NCBI GenBank assembly: GCA_026129545.1
Contig: JAHCHX010000003.1
Coordinates: 186,001 to 250,000 of the forward strand
Reading direction: 5' to 3'
DNA length: 64,000 bases
Source of the DNA: Saprospiraceae bacterium
GTDB taxonomy: Bacteria; Bacteroidota; Bacteroidia; Chitinophagales; Saprospiraceae
Shown here piece by piece: positions 51,998 through 60,097 of the stretch; position 1 is the stretch's first letter, and each line of letters begins with the position of its first letter. The position numbers and the translations under genes are program-made. The notes under the pieces were generated by a model, which was not told where the DNA came from, did no database searches, and saw only the letters and a list, made by a program, of their open reading frames with translations.

Positions 51998-52420
51998 TCA
52001 ATGCTTGTCTTTAGCTATGTCTTTGTCTTCCAACCGGTTCTCCTTTCGGCGAACGTAGTAAGTCTTCGAAGAGGCGATGAGAAGTTGCGACAACTTGATG
52101 TTGTCGTAGTCATAATGAGGGTCTGAGATATTCTGCCCGTTTTGGAAGTAAACGTGGTTCCGGTAGAGCAGGTAGGCCATTGTGTTGGAAAAATGAAGCG
52201 TAAAGGTTTCGTTCGCAAACTTGTCCATTTGAGACTTGGACACCTTTATCACGCCATTTTTGTCTGACTTTAAGACTGTTCCATCGCTGCCTTTCAGATA
52301 AAAATCAACGCCATAATTGTCGGGGTCGAGCAGTTGGCACGAGTATTCTTTTCCTTGAGCCGCCACATTCGAAAAGGAAATCGCCGCCAAGAGAGTGATG
52401 AGAAGTTGCAACTGTTTCAT
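51998..52420 (-). CDS. Exported protein of unknown function (third gene of the peptidase-MORN operon)
   Basis: The 140-residue product has a signal peptide (MKQLQLLITLLAAISFSNVAAQ). The remainder (about 118 residues) has a beta-rich appearance (FYLKGSDGTVLKSDKNGVIKVSKSQMDKFANETFTLHF) and a basic end. Its ATG (52418-52420) overlaps the stop of the preceding gene by 4 bases. It is AT-richer than flanking genes. The role is unknown. Confidence 0.65.
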   Translation of the reverse strand: MKQLQLLITLLAAISFSNVAAQGKEYSCQLLDPDNYGVDFYLKGSDGTVLKSDKNGVIKVSKSQMDKFANETFTLHFSNTMAYLLYRNHVYFQNGQNISDPHYDYDNIKLSQLLIASSKTYYVRRKENRLEDKDIAKDKH

Positions 52421-53022
52421 TGTTTTGTCTTTTTGATTGGAGGAAGAAAAATCATGTACACCAAGATGAAAAGAAGCCACAAGAGCAAGAGTGCGAGGTT
52501 GATACTGGCCTGATTTTTCAGAAGAAATACTTCTAAACCGGGGCCTACCAGACGAACATTATCAGATGATTTCAAGTACAATTTGGGGTGTTCCTTGATG
52601 TCGGGATGATGCTGGACGGTCAATGTCAAAATATATCTCGTGTTGGGCTGTATCACCGGGATGTGGTATTCGTTCATGAGGTCATACGAAGACCGTCTCA
52701 AAGAGTCGGGCAAAATCTCGGATGGCGCTACGGCCACAATGTCAGGGTTCATTACTTTTTTTGGAGACGGCAAAACGCTCCGATAAGTCACATTAAACGT
52801 CAAATCGCGCAGGGCGGTTTTCCGGCTTAGGTTTAATAACTCACATTCCAAGTTTTTTTCGATGCCTCCCTCCACTGCTTTCTGGCTCACGGCTACGAAT
52901 CGGCAGGTCAGTGTTGGCGAGTCCGATTGGAGTTGTATAAGGTTGTTCAACTGGTACGCTGCCAAACCTATCAGCACGGTGAGCAAGTAAGGTATTTTGT
53001 CTGAAAACAGTATCGAGCTCAT
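52417..53022 (-). CDS. Membrane protein with large extracytoplasmic domain (second gene of the operon)
   Basis: The 201-residue protein has one N-terminal membrane segment (about 10-28), a 140-residue soluble middle with a beta-sandwich-like pattern (NLECELLNLSRKTALRDLTFNVTYRSV, YILTLTVQHHPD) and a C-terminal membrane helix (170-190) with a Lys tail (PPIKKTKQ). I do not recognise it. It starts 20 bases after the metallopeptidase gene's stop and overlaps the next gene, so the three are one operon. Confidence 0.65.
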   Translation of the reverse strand: MSSILFSDKIPYLLTVLIGLAAYQLNNLIQLQSDSPTLTCRFVAVSQKAVEGGIEKNLECELLNLSRKTALRDLTFNVTYRSVLPSPKKVMNPDIVAVAPSEILPDSLRRSSYDLMNEYHIPVIQPNTRYILTLTVQHHPDIKEHPKLYLKSSDNVRLVGPGLEVFLLKNQASINLALLLLWLLFILVYMIFLPPIKKTKQ

Positions 53023-53041
53023 GTAAAGTTTGGGTTGTCAA

Positions 53042-54217
53042 TTAATTGCAGGTTTCGCCGACATGGGTGCCATTTTGCCAGCAGCCGGACTGAATGACCG
53101 TAGAGCCTTGATACAAAACGCCTTGGCCGTGCCGTTTATCGTCTTTCCAAAGACCTTGAAAAATACGTCCATCGGTGTAGTAGAGAGTGCCGTAGCCGTT
53201 CATGTTGTCGTTTGCCCATTCACCTACATATTTGTTGCCACTAGGCCAATAGTAAGTGCCGTAGCCGTTTTTTTGACTGTCTTTGAATTCACCTTCGTAT
53301 TTATCGCCACTAAGCCAATATTTTGCTCCTTTTCCATTTATTCTGTCATTGCTCCATTTCCCAAAGAATATACTCGAAAAATCGCTTGCACCGTCCTTGT
53401 ATAGATAAAGTCCATAACCAGATTTTGAACCGTCTTTTTTGTTACCCATGTAAATATCGCCATCCGTGTAAGTGGTCATCCCGATTCCATTCATGTCAGT
53501 ATTTGAATATTCTCCCCAGACTCTATCGCCATCTGATTCGAGTTTATTCTTGTAGGTCACTCCACCAATAACCTTAGTCCCGCCATCGCTCACATTCTCC
53601 ATTTTCGCTTGCAGCCATCCTCCCTTGGCAGCCATAATCCTGTATCGGCGCGAAGGGTGCGTGCTGGTATGCGAAGTGTAGGAGAGTATTTTGGGCAAAT
53701 AGGTGTCGAAAAAGTCAATGCTAATGTTGGTGGCTTTTCCTACTGCATATCCTGCCCGTTGGTCGGCCAATATTTCTTTAATCAGGTTTTTGCCCTCTAT
53801 TTTGTCGTCAAAACCGATGTCGCCATGTGTGTGGTGGGAGGCTTCGTGCGCCAAAATCCATATCAGCAAAGCCTCCCGATCGGTGGCGTTGTCGGCCAGG
53901 TTTTCGTAGTACGATTTACTGATGGTGATAACTCGAAGGGTTTCAGCGCCAAAACGTTGGTAATGAGAGGCGGCCTTATCAGGCTCCGCAATGTTCCTGA
54001 TAATGTACTTCGCGTAGGGCGTGTTAAGGGCGGTATTAATTTTGGCGAGGTAGGTGTACAGGACATCGCTCGAAGAAACAGAAGTATTCTTGGATTCCAA
54101 TTCTTGAAGGTCGGCAGGCTCGTCGAGGCTGCACACCTTTTTGGGGTAACGCTGCTCAAAAATTGGCAGAAGAAGGAAGCAATAAATAACTACGGAGGAG
54201 GTTTTCAGCAGTGCCAT
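53042..54217 (-). CDS. Zinc metallopeptidase with C-terminal MORN repeats
   Basis: The 391-residue protein starts with a hydrophobic export segment (about 3-20). Its middle has an M48-like site HEASH (His124, Glu125, His128) followed by E..AD (Glu148-Asp152), the third ligand pattern of M48 peptidases. From about 232 to 380 there are five or six MORN repeats (for example GKWSNDRINGKGAKYW, GEFKDSQKNGYGTYYW and GEWANDNMNGYGTLYY). MORN arrays bind membranes or partner proteins. This fusion of peptidase and MORN is uncommon, and the two following genes are coupled to it. A role in surface processing is inference only. Confidence 0.8.
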   Translation of the reverse strand: MALLKTSSVVIYCFLLLPIFEQRYPKKVCSLDEPADLQELESKNTSVSSSDVLYTYLAKINTALNTPYAKYIIRNIAEPDKAASHYQRFGAETLRVITISKSYYENLADNATDREALLIWILAHEASHHTHGDIGFDDKIEGKNLIKEILADQRAGYAVGKATNISIDFFDTYLPKILSYTSHTSTHPSRRYRIMAAKGGWLQAKMENVSDGGTKVIGGVTYKNKLESDGDRVWGEYSNTDMNGIGMTTYTDGDIYMGNKKDGSKSGYGLYLYKDGASDFSSIFFGKWSNDRINGKGAKYWLSGDKYEGEFKDSQKNGYGTYYWPSGNKYVGEWANDNMNGYGTLYYTDGRIFQGLWKDDKRHGQGVLYQGSTVIQSGCWQNGTHVGETCN

Positions 54218-54315
54218 AGGCTGAATTTTGGTACAAACATAATGGGGAATTTTTCAATTTGTCAAGAGCGTTTTGAAAATGCCGTGTTAACTCTCGTTCT
54301 CCAGCAGCCAATTTT

Positions 54316-54323
54316 TACTTTTG
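54316..54323 (+). promoter_or_regulatory. Promoter -7 box (TACTTTTG) of the MBOAT gene
   Basis: TACTTTTG lies 29 bases before the GTG start at 54353. Confidence 0.5.
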
Positions 54324-54352
54324 CCCCCGTTTTTTGAGTTTGCCACAGCATC

Positions 54353-55981
54353 GTGTTCCACTTCGACCTCGCCAAAATTCTCGCTCAGTTTGTCTATCAC
54401 CCGGAGTCGCCGCTGATATTTAGCAGCGGCCTTTTTTTATTTTTCTTTCTGGGGTTCATGCTGATTTACAAATTGTTGCAGCCGCGCGATAGGCTGCGCA
54501 TTTTGTGGGGCATCGTGTTCTCCATTTTTTTCTATTACAAAAGCAGCGGCATCTACTTCTTGCTGTTGGTGGCAAGCGTAGTGGTGGATTTTAATCTCGC
54601 CAAATGGATAGAGCAGGCCGACACGAAACAAAAGAAAAAGTGGCTGTTGGTGCTAAGCCTTGTGGCCAATTTGGGGATGTTGGGCTATTTCAAATACACC
54701 AACTTTTTGGCCGGATGGTGGAACGGGCTGACTGGCGCAAGCATCGGGCCATTCGACATTTTCCTGCCAGTGGGCATCTCGTTCTTCACTTTTCAGTCGC
54801 TTAGCTACACGATTGATGTGTATCGGGGCCAGTTGAAGGCGCTCGACGATATTTGGGACTATACTTTTTTCGTCACGTTTTTCCCCCAAATGGTGGCTGG
54901 GCCGATAGTGCGGGCTGCCGACTTTTTGCCCCAGATTCGCCAGCCGCTTTTTGTTTCAAGGGAAGATTTCGGGCGGGGCGTGTTTTTGTTTTGCATTGGA
55001 TTGTTCAAAAAGGCTGTCATTTCGGACTATATCAGCATCAACTTCGTGGACCGAGTGTTCGACTCTCCTTTGCAATACACCGGGCTGGAAAATCTCTTCG
55101 GGGTGTATGGGTATGCCTTGCAGATTTATTGCGACTTCAGCGGCTACACCGACATGGCGATTGCCATCGGACTCATGTTGGGATACAAGTTTCCCATCAA
55201 CTTCGACTCGCCTTATCAGTCGCGGAGCATCACAGAATTTTGGCGGCGCTGGCACATCTCGCTCTCTTCTTGGCTGCGCGACTATCTCTACATCGCCATC
55301 GGGGGCAATCGCGGCAGCGGTGTGGGCACATGGCTTTTTCCGGGGTTGTTTTTGTTCTTTGCGTTGGGCGCGGCAGTGTCGAAGGGTTGGCTGGCAGGCG
55401 AATGGGGTTGGCTGGGGCTGTGGTGGGTGGCGGTTGCCATCCTGACGTTGCCTCCCTTGCTTCGGAACGACCGCAGGGGGCTGACGACGAATCTGAATCT
55501 TTTCACCACGATGCTGCTTGGCGGTCTTTGGCATGGCGCGGCTACTCGGTTCATTCTTTGGGGCGCGCTGCATGGGCTGGCTTTGGCAGCGGAGCGTTGG
55601 GTGCGGCAGATTTTCCCCCGTTCGCCGGGTGGCTTTCGCCAAGCGGTGGGCGGACTGTGGACTTTTCACTTTGTGTGCTTCTGCTGGATTTTTTTTCGCG
55701 CGGAAAACATGGAGAGCGCCCAAGCCATGCTGCATCAGATTGCGTTTGATTTTCGCGCGGGCATTTTCCCTGAGTTCATGGAAGGCTACGCAGAGGTAGT
55801 CTTCTGGATGGCGCTCGGCTATGGGCTGCATTTGTTGCCCAAGGCGTGGGAAACGAAAGCACAAGACACGGTGACGGCTCTTCCTCTGCTTGGCAAGGCC
55901 ATTTTGCTGACGCTTGTCGTTGTTTTGGTGATGCAGGTGAAGTCGTCAGAAGTGCAGCCGTTCATCTATTTTCAGTTTTGA
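54353..55981 (+). CDS. MBOAT-family O-acyltransferase (AlgI/DltB-like)
   Basis: The 542-residue membrane protein has about 12 helices. The motifs are SGYTDMAIAIGLMLGYKFPINFDSPY, ITEFWRRWHISLSSWLRDYLYI and the catalytic His in LLGGLWHGAATRFILWGALHG (about residue 393). Such enzymes move acetyl groups onto exported polysaccharides, for example alginate acetylation with AlgI. No alginate, cellulose or teichoic-acid acetylation partner is next to it, so the substrate is unknown. Translation begins at GTG 54353, after a good promoter. Confidence 0.93.
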   Translation: MFHFDLAKILAQFVYHPESPLIFSSGLFLFFFLGFMLIYKLLQPRDRLRILWGIVFSIFFYYKSSGIYFLLLVASVVVDFNLAKWIEQADTKQKKKWLLVLSLVANLGMLGYFKYTNFLAGWWNGLTGASIGPFDIFLPVGISFFTFQSLSYTIDVYRGQLKALDDIWDYTFFVTFFPQMVAGPIVRAADFLPQIRQPLFVSREDFGRGVFLFCIGLFKKAVISDYISINFVDRVFDSPLQYTGLENLFGVYGYALQIYCDFSGYTDMAIAIGLMLGYKFPINFDSPYQSRSITEFWRRWHISLSSWLRDYLYIAIGGNRGSGVGTWLFPGLFLFFALGAAVSKGWLAGEWGWLGLWWVAVAILTLPPLLRNDRRGLTTNLNLFTTMLLGGLWHGAATRFILWGALHGLALAAERWVRQIFPRSPGGFRQAVGGLWTFHFVCFCWIFFRAENMESAQAMLHQIAFDFRAGIFPEFMEGYAEVVFWMALGYGLHLLPKAWETKAQDTVTALPLLGKAILLTLVVVLVMQVKSSEVQPFIYFQF

Positions 55982-56127
55982 GGCTTGAGTAGGGGGGCAT
56001 TTTAAATTTTCACAAGCAGGTTTTTTTTCGGCTTAGCTGACTGCCACACCCATGTTTTCATGCGTTTGCTTGACAAGCAGCGATTCTCGTTTTATCGGGT
56101 TATGAGGTGTCGTCCCGGAAGGATGGA

Positions 56128-56166
56128 GGGGTGACATCTCAAAAACAGGCCGAGGTGTCACCTTTT
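56128..56166 (+). terminator. Terminator of the MBOAT gene
   Basis: GGGGTGACATCTC pairs with GAGGTGTCACC with one mismatch around 11 bases, followed by CTTTTTC. It lies about 150 bases past the stop codon. Confidence 0.55.
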
Positions 56167-56199
56167 TCGTTCCTCAAAAGATGGCACCTCTTATACTTA

Positions 56200-56296
56200 G
56201 CGCCGTTAGGTTTTGGGCATGGCTGCAATCGCAATCTGCTAAAAATCAAGAACATCAATCATGTTCATCTAACAAATCCTAGCGAATCAAGGTATA
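56200..56296 (+). repeat. Dispersed repeat family R1, copy 3
   Basis: The 97 bases begin GCGCCGTTAGGTTTTGGGCATG and end CCTAGCGAATCAAGGTATA. It lies between the MBOAT terminator and the 3' end of tsaD. The stretch TTTTGGGCATGGCTGCAATC is shared with copy 4. Confidence 0.85.
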
Positions 56297-56330
56297 CAAA
56301 CCGAGAATAGCTGCCTGATGAGGGGGAGCT

Positions 56331-57323
56331 TCATCGTGCGTAAGGCGCCACATCTTGGCCGCAAAATTCGCCAGCGAGGTACTTGTAATAACCCGCCACG
56401 CCTATCATGCCCGCGTTGTCAGTGCAATACTGGAAGGCAGGTATGTAGGTCGCCCAACCCTCTTGTTGTCCCATTTCCTCGAAGGCTTGCCGCAGGGCCG
56501 AGTTGGCGCTCACGCCGCCAGCGATAGCGACTTCCCGGATGCCCGTTTGGCGTGCGGCCTTGCGGAGTTTTTTGAGCAGGATGGTGACGATGCTCGTTTG
56601 GATGGAGGCGCAGATGTCGTGCAGGTTTTCCTCAATGAAGAGGGGGTTTGCCGCGACTTCTTTTTTCAAAAAATACAAAATCGAGGTTTTCAGGCCGCTG
56701 AAACTAAAATTCAGACCCGGCACGGCTGGTTCGGGGAAAGGGAAACGCGGCTGCCCTTCGCGGGCGAGTTTGTCAATGAGCGGCCCGGCGGGGTAGCCGA
56801 GGCCAAGCAGTTTGCCAGCCTTGTCAAATGCTTCGCCTGCTGCGTCGTCGAGCGTTTCGCCGATGATTTCCATGTCGAGAAAATCGCGCACCCACACGAT
56901 TTGGGTGTGGCCGCCGCTCACCGTGAGGCAGAGAAACGGGAAGCGAGGCTTGGGCGTTTCGGCAAAATGTGCCAGCACGTGTGCCTGCAGGTGGTTGACC
57001 TCCATCAATGGCAGATTGCGGCTCAGCGCGAAGGCTTTGGCAAAGGAGGTGCCGACCAAGAGCGAACCCATCAGCCCTGGCCCCCGGGTGAAAGCGACCG
57101 CGTTGATGTCTTCTTTGGCGACGCCCGCTTTTTTGAGCGCCCAGTCCACCACCGGGATGATGTTCGCCTGATGCGCCCGCGAAGCCACTTCCGGCACCAC
57201 CCCGCCATATTGCCGATGGGCTTCCTGATTGGCGATACAATTGGACAGCACCGCCCCATCGCGCACGATGGCGGCGGAGGTGTCGTCGCAAGACGATTCG
57301 ATGGCTAAAATTGTGACATTCAT
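56331..57323 (-). CDS. tsaD: tRNA N6-adenosine threonylcarbamoyltransferase
   Basis: The 330-residue ASKHA-fold enzyme adds the threonylcarbamoyl group to A37 of tRNAs reading ANN codons. It starts MNVTILAIESSCDDTSAAIV. Metal-binding HLQAHVLAHF, nucleotide-binding LTVSGGHTQIVWV and the final YCTDNAGMIGVAG are all present. The start at ATG 57321-57323 is the family's own; the upstream frame adds only 13 residues. A TAACTTTG box lies upstream (57375-57382). Confidence 0.97.
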   Translation of the reverse strand: MNVTILAIESSCDDTSAAIVRDGAVLSNCIANQEAHRQYGGVVPEVASRAHQANIIPVVDWALKKAGVAKEDINAVAFTRGPGLMGSLLVGTSFAKAFALSRNLPLMEVNHLQAHVLAHFAETPKPRFPFLCLTVSGGHTQIVWVRDFLDMEIIGETLDDAAGEAFDKAGKLLGLGYPAGPLIDKLAREGQPRFPFPEPAVPGLNFSFSGLKTSILYFLKKEVAANPLFIEENLHDICASIQTSIVTILLKKLRKAARQTGIREVAIAGGVSANSALRQAFEEMGQQEGWATYIPAFQYCTDNAGMIGVAGYYKYLAGEFCGQDVAPYAR

Positions 57324-57374
57324 AGTGTGCTGGCTTACATCTAAAAAAGCCATTTTTTTCAAAAATTACGGAGC

Positions 57375-57382
57375 AAAGTTAC
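57375..57382 (-). promoter_or_regulatory. Promoter -7 box of tsaD
   Basis: CAAAGTTA reads TAACTTTG on the reverse strand, about 52 bases before the start codon. Confidence 0.5.
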
Positions 57383-57508
57383 GACATTTGCAAGCATCCT
57401 TTGTTCCGCGGCACGGCGCTGACTTTGGCATGATTCTTAGTCGGTAAATGCCGCCTGAAACAAGGGTGTGTCATCGAACCGATTTCATCATTAACCACGT
57501 TTCTCTTT

Positions 57509-57919
57509 ATGTTTGGAAGCAGTACAAAAGAAAAAAACACGGCTGCCGCAACTGTCGGCACCACCAGCGACAGCGCCACCACCACCGTGATTGCCAAAGG
57601 AACCGTCATTGAGGGCAAGTTTGTTTGCTCCGAAAACGTGCGTCTCGATGGGGCCATTCACGGCGAGGTGAAGGTGGACAAGCGATTCGTGATGGGCGAC
57701 ACCAGCTATGTGCAGGGCAACATTGACGCACGCGACGCAGCCATCAAAGGAAAGATAAAAGGCGATGTGCTGGTGAAAGAAGCGCTCCACCTCATGGACA
57801 CGGCAGTGATAGAAGGCAACATCACGGCCAAGACGATGGTGGTGGAAGAAGGTGCCCGCTACAACGGCTCTTGCCGGATTGGTCAGGGTGCGTCTGCCGC
57901 GCCTGTCGCGGCGAAGTGA
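57509..57919 (+). CDS. Bactofilin (polymer-forming cytoskeletal protein)
   Basis: The 136-residue protein has the bactofilin core (about 27-120) of repeated short strands with glycine turns: VIAKGTVIEGKFVCSENVRLDGAIHGEVKVDKRFVMGDTSYVQGNIDARDAAIKGKIKGDV. The ends are disordered (Thr/Ala-rich N-terminus, APVAAK C-terminus). Bactofilins form nucleotide-independent filaments and shape cells. It is followed 86 bases later by the DUF3822 gene. No peptidase partner is near. Confidence 0.93.
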   Translation: MFGSSTKEKNTAAATVGTTSDSATTTVIAKGTVIEGKFVCSENVRLDGAIHGEVKVDKRFVMGDTSYVQGNIDARDAAIKGKIKGDVLVKEALHLMDTAVIEGNITAKTMVVEEGARYNGSCRIGQGASAAPVAAK

Positions 57920-58005
57920 GCGGCGAGCCACAACGAATGAGGCCGGGAAAAGGAAACTGTGCATATTTGCGCCAGTTTTTGTTTCCCGGCCTCCTTATTT
58001 TCAGC

Positions 58006-58869
58006 ATGGAAAAACTCATTTTTGATTTCAAAGACCCAAGGCTCGACGCAGGCTCGGCGGCGCGTTGTGTCTTGAACGTGGTGATTGGAATGGAAAGTGT
58101 TTCCCTGCTGGCCACCGAAAAAAGCGGAGAGGTGCGTGCCCTGCAAACCAGACATTTCGCGCACACCGGGCGCGACTTCGACGATGCGGAGACCGCGATT
58201 CGCACGGTTTTTGGCGGCGAGCCTCTTTTTTCCTTGCCTTTTGCAACGGTCAATTGTGCCTTTTTCAACCTCAACGCCACCCTTGTGCCACGCCGGTTGT
58301 TGTTGACCGAAGATTTGGGAGCCTACTTCCAACTTTTGCTGCGTCCAGCCAATTACACCTACCATCATGACCCTTTGCCCGAATTTGACTGTCACTTGGT
58401 CTATGCGGTAGAACCTTGGGTGGCGCGACTGTGCGAGCAGTATTTTCCCGCTGCCAACACGGTACACCTCTCGACCGCCATGTTGAAATGCTGGCAACAT
58501 CGGGCATCGCCCAGCGGCTACGAGGTGATGCTCAACGTGCGCAACCAAGCGGCGCAAATCGCCGTGTTCGACCGCCAGAACCTGCTGCTCTACAATGCGT
58601 TCCAATTCCAGAAAAGCAGCGACCTGCTTTATTTTACCTTGCTGGCCTACGACCAGTTTCGCCTCTCCCCAGAGGAAATTGCCCTGACGGTATCGGGCAA
58701 TCTGGCAGAACACACGGAGGACTACAAAACGCTCTTTCGGTATGTGCACACGATACGTTCGGGGCATTTGCCGCTCAGCGCCGTGTTGCCAGTGGAAGCC
58801 GACGGCTGGCCCGAACACTTTTGGCTCGACCTGTTTTCCATTCCTCCATCAGTCATCCTCACCACTTAA
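58006..58869 (+). CDS. DUF3822 family protein
   Basis: The 287-residue protein matches the Bacteroidota DUF3822 family. It has an ASKHA-like pattern of two halves: VVIGMESVSLLATE, NCAFFNLNATLVPRRLL, NYTYHHDPLPEFDCHLVYAV, and later VMLNVRNQAAQIAVFDRQNLLLYNAFQFQKSSDLLYFTLLAYDQF. Function is unknown. In this phylum it commonly lies beside rsmD, as here (10 bases apart), which suggests coexpression. The ATG at 58006 is chosen because upstream residues are not typical protein. Confidence 0.85.
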   Translation: MEKLIFDFKDPRLDAGSAARCVLNVVIGMESVSLLATEKSGEVRALQTRHFAHTGRDFDDAETAIRTVFGGEPLFSLPFATVNCAFFNLNATLVPRRLLLTEDLGAYFQLLLRPANYTYHHDPLPEFDCHLVYAVEPWVARLCEQYFPAANTVHLSTAMLKCWQHRASPSGYEVMLNVRNQAAQIAVFDRQNLLLYNAFQFQKSSDLLYFTLLAYDQFRLSPEEIALTVSGNLAEHTEDYKTLFRYVHTIRSGHLPLSAVLPVEADGWPEHFWLDLFSIPPSVILTT

Positions 58870-58879
58870 GCCGCACGTT

Positions 58880-59416
58880 ATGAGAATTATCGGAGGAAAA
58901 TTCAAAGGCCGTCGCTTCAACCCGCCAGCCGACCATTGGCCAACACGACCCACGACGGATTACGCCAAAGAGGCGCTATTCAATATATTGAACAACCAAC
59001 TGGACTTTGAGGCATCGAAGGTGCTCGACTTGTTTGGAGGCACAGGCAGCCACAGTTACGAGTTTATCTCGCGGGGTTGTGAGGACGTGACCTATGTGGA
59101 CAAATTCGCCGATGCCGTGCGGTTCGTGCGCAAAACAGCAGCCCAGTTAAGCATCGAGCCTTACCTGAAAATATACCAAATGGATGTGTTTCGCTTTATC
59201 GAGCATGCGACGCAGCAGTGGGACTACATCTTCGCCGGGCCGCCCTACGCGCTGCCGACCATTGACACGATTCCCGACTTGATTTTTGAAAAAAACTTGT
59301 TGCTGCCCGACGGGCTTTTTGTGCTGGAACACAACCCGCACCACGATTTTTTGCAGCACCCGCATTTGACCGACGTGCGCAATTACGGGAAGACGATTTT
59401 TAGTTTTTTCAAATAA
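58880..59416 (+). CDS. rsmD-like: RsmD-like RNA methyltransferase with altered catalytic motif
   Basis: The 178-residue protein has the RsmD fold: MRIIGGKFKGRRFNPP start, RPTTDYAKEALFNIL, the SAM-binding DLFGGTGSHSYEFISRGCEDVTYVD, and a central block FAGPPYALP. RsmD makes m2G966 in 16S rRNA and normally carries DPP(Y/F); here the Asp is replaced by Gly (Gly120, codon GGG at 59237-59239). The other motifs look intact. The change could reduce or abolish catalysis. It overlaps no neighbour and is cotranscribed with the DUF3822 gene. Confidence 0.88.
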   Translation: MRIIGGKFKGRRFNPPADHWPTRPTTDYAKEALFNILNNQLDFEASKVLDLFGGTGSHSYEFISRGCEDVTYVDKFADAVRFVRKTAAQLSIEPYLKIYQMDVFRFIEHATQQWDYIFAGPPYALPTIDTIPDLIFEKNLLLPDGLFVLEHNPHHDFLQHPHLTDVRNYGKTIFSFFK

Positions 59417-59439
59417 AAAATCGCTGAGCGGAAGGAATG

Positions 59440-59943
59440 TCATTTGCAAATCAGCACGATGGGCGGCGTGGTTATTTTGTTGCTGACATTGCCCGCGCGG
59501 TCTTTGATGGATATGAGATAGGTGAGCGTATCGAACGCGACGGGCACCGTTTCGCAAGAAAACTTGAACCCATTCTCATCGGTGTATATGCAGCAGGTGG
59601 TAGGGAGCGCGACGGTGATGGTGCCAGAAATGCCGTTGCCCGCGCCTTGAGGCTCTATGTAAGGAATCGCGTAAGGCTCTTGGGGAAAACTGTCGCGCCC
59701 ATCCTCGATAAAAATGCTTGGCTCATTGTCCACAGAGCCGAGGTCGCCGTTGCCGTCGGTGAAAGAGAACGTGACGAGCACCGTGTCGAGTCCCAACTTC
59801 GATTGGCGCATGATGTTTTTGGAGAGGCTCACGAACTCAATGACCGGCTCTTTCGGATAATCCGGCGGTTTCACGCAGAACTGGAAAAAACAAATGGAAA
59901 CAGCGGCAAGCAGCAACGCAACAAGTGAAACGGTTTTCTTCAT
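59440..59943 (-). CDS. Lipoprotein of unknown function
   Basis: The 167-residue product has a signal peptide (MKKTVSLVALLLAAVSICFFQF) and a lipobox-like FQFC (Cys23). The mature part shows an immunoglobulin-like or bacterial beta-sandwich pattern: VTFSFTDGNGDLGSVDNEPSIFIED, ISGTITVALPTTC, LTYLISIKDRAGNVSNKITTPPI. No enzyme motif is present. Similar lipoproteins are common in Bacteroidota. It converges with rsmD. Confidence 0.7.
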   Translation of the reverse strand: MKKTVSLVALLLAAVSICFFQFCVKPPDYPKEPVIEFVSLSKNIMRQSKLGLDTVLVTFSFTDGNGDLGSVDNEPSIFIEDGRDSFPQEPYAIPYIEPQGAGNGISGTITVALPTTCCIYTDENGFKFSCETVPVAFDTLTYLISIKDRAGNVSNKITTPPIVLICK

Positions 59944-60097
59944 AGCGCGAATTTGTACCTTTATTCGCCCAGATTCTTCGACACGCCGTGTTCGATGTCC
60001 TTGACTTTGAAAGGCTCGAAATTTCAATCATGCCGAAAACTTGACGACGCGAAGTGTAGGTTGTATTTTATGCTCAAAATTGCAGTATTTTCAGGCT

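Noticed and set aside
54956..55864. 302-codon minus-strand frame opposite the MBOAT gene
   Set aside because: Its Pro/Arg/Gln-rich translation is typical of a shadow frame.
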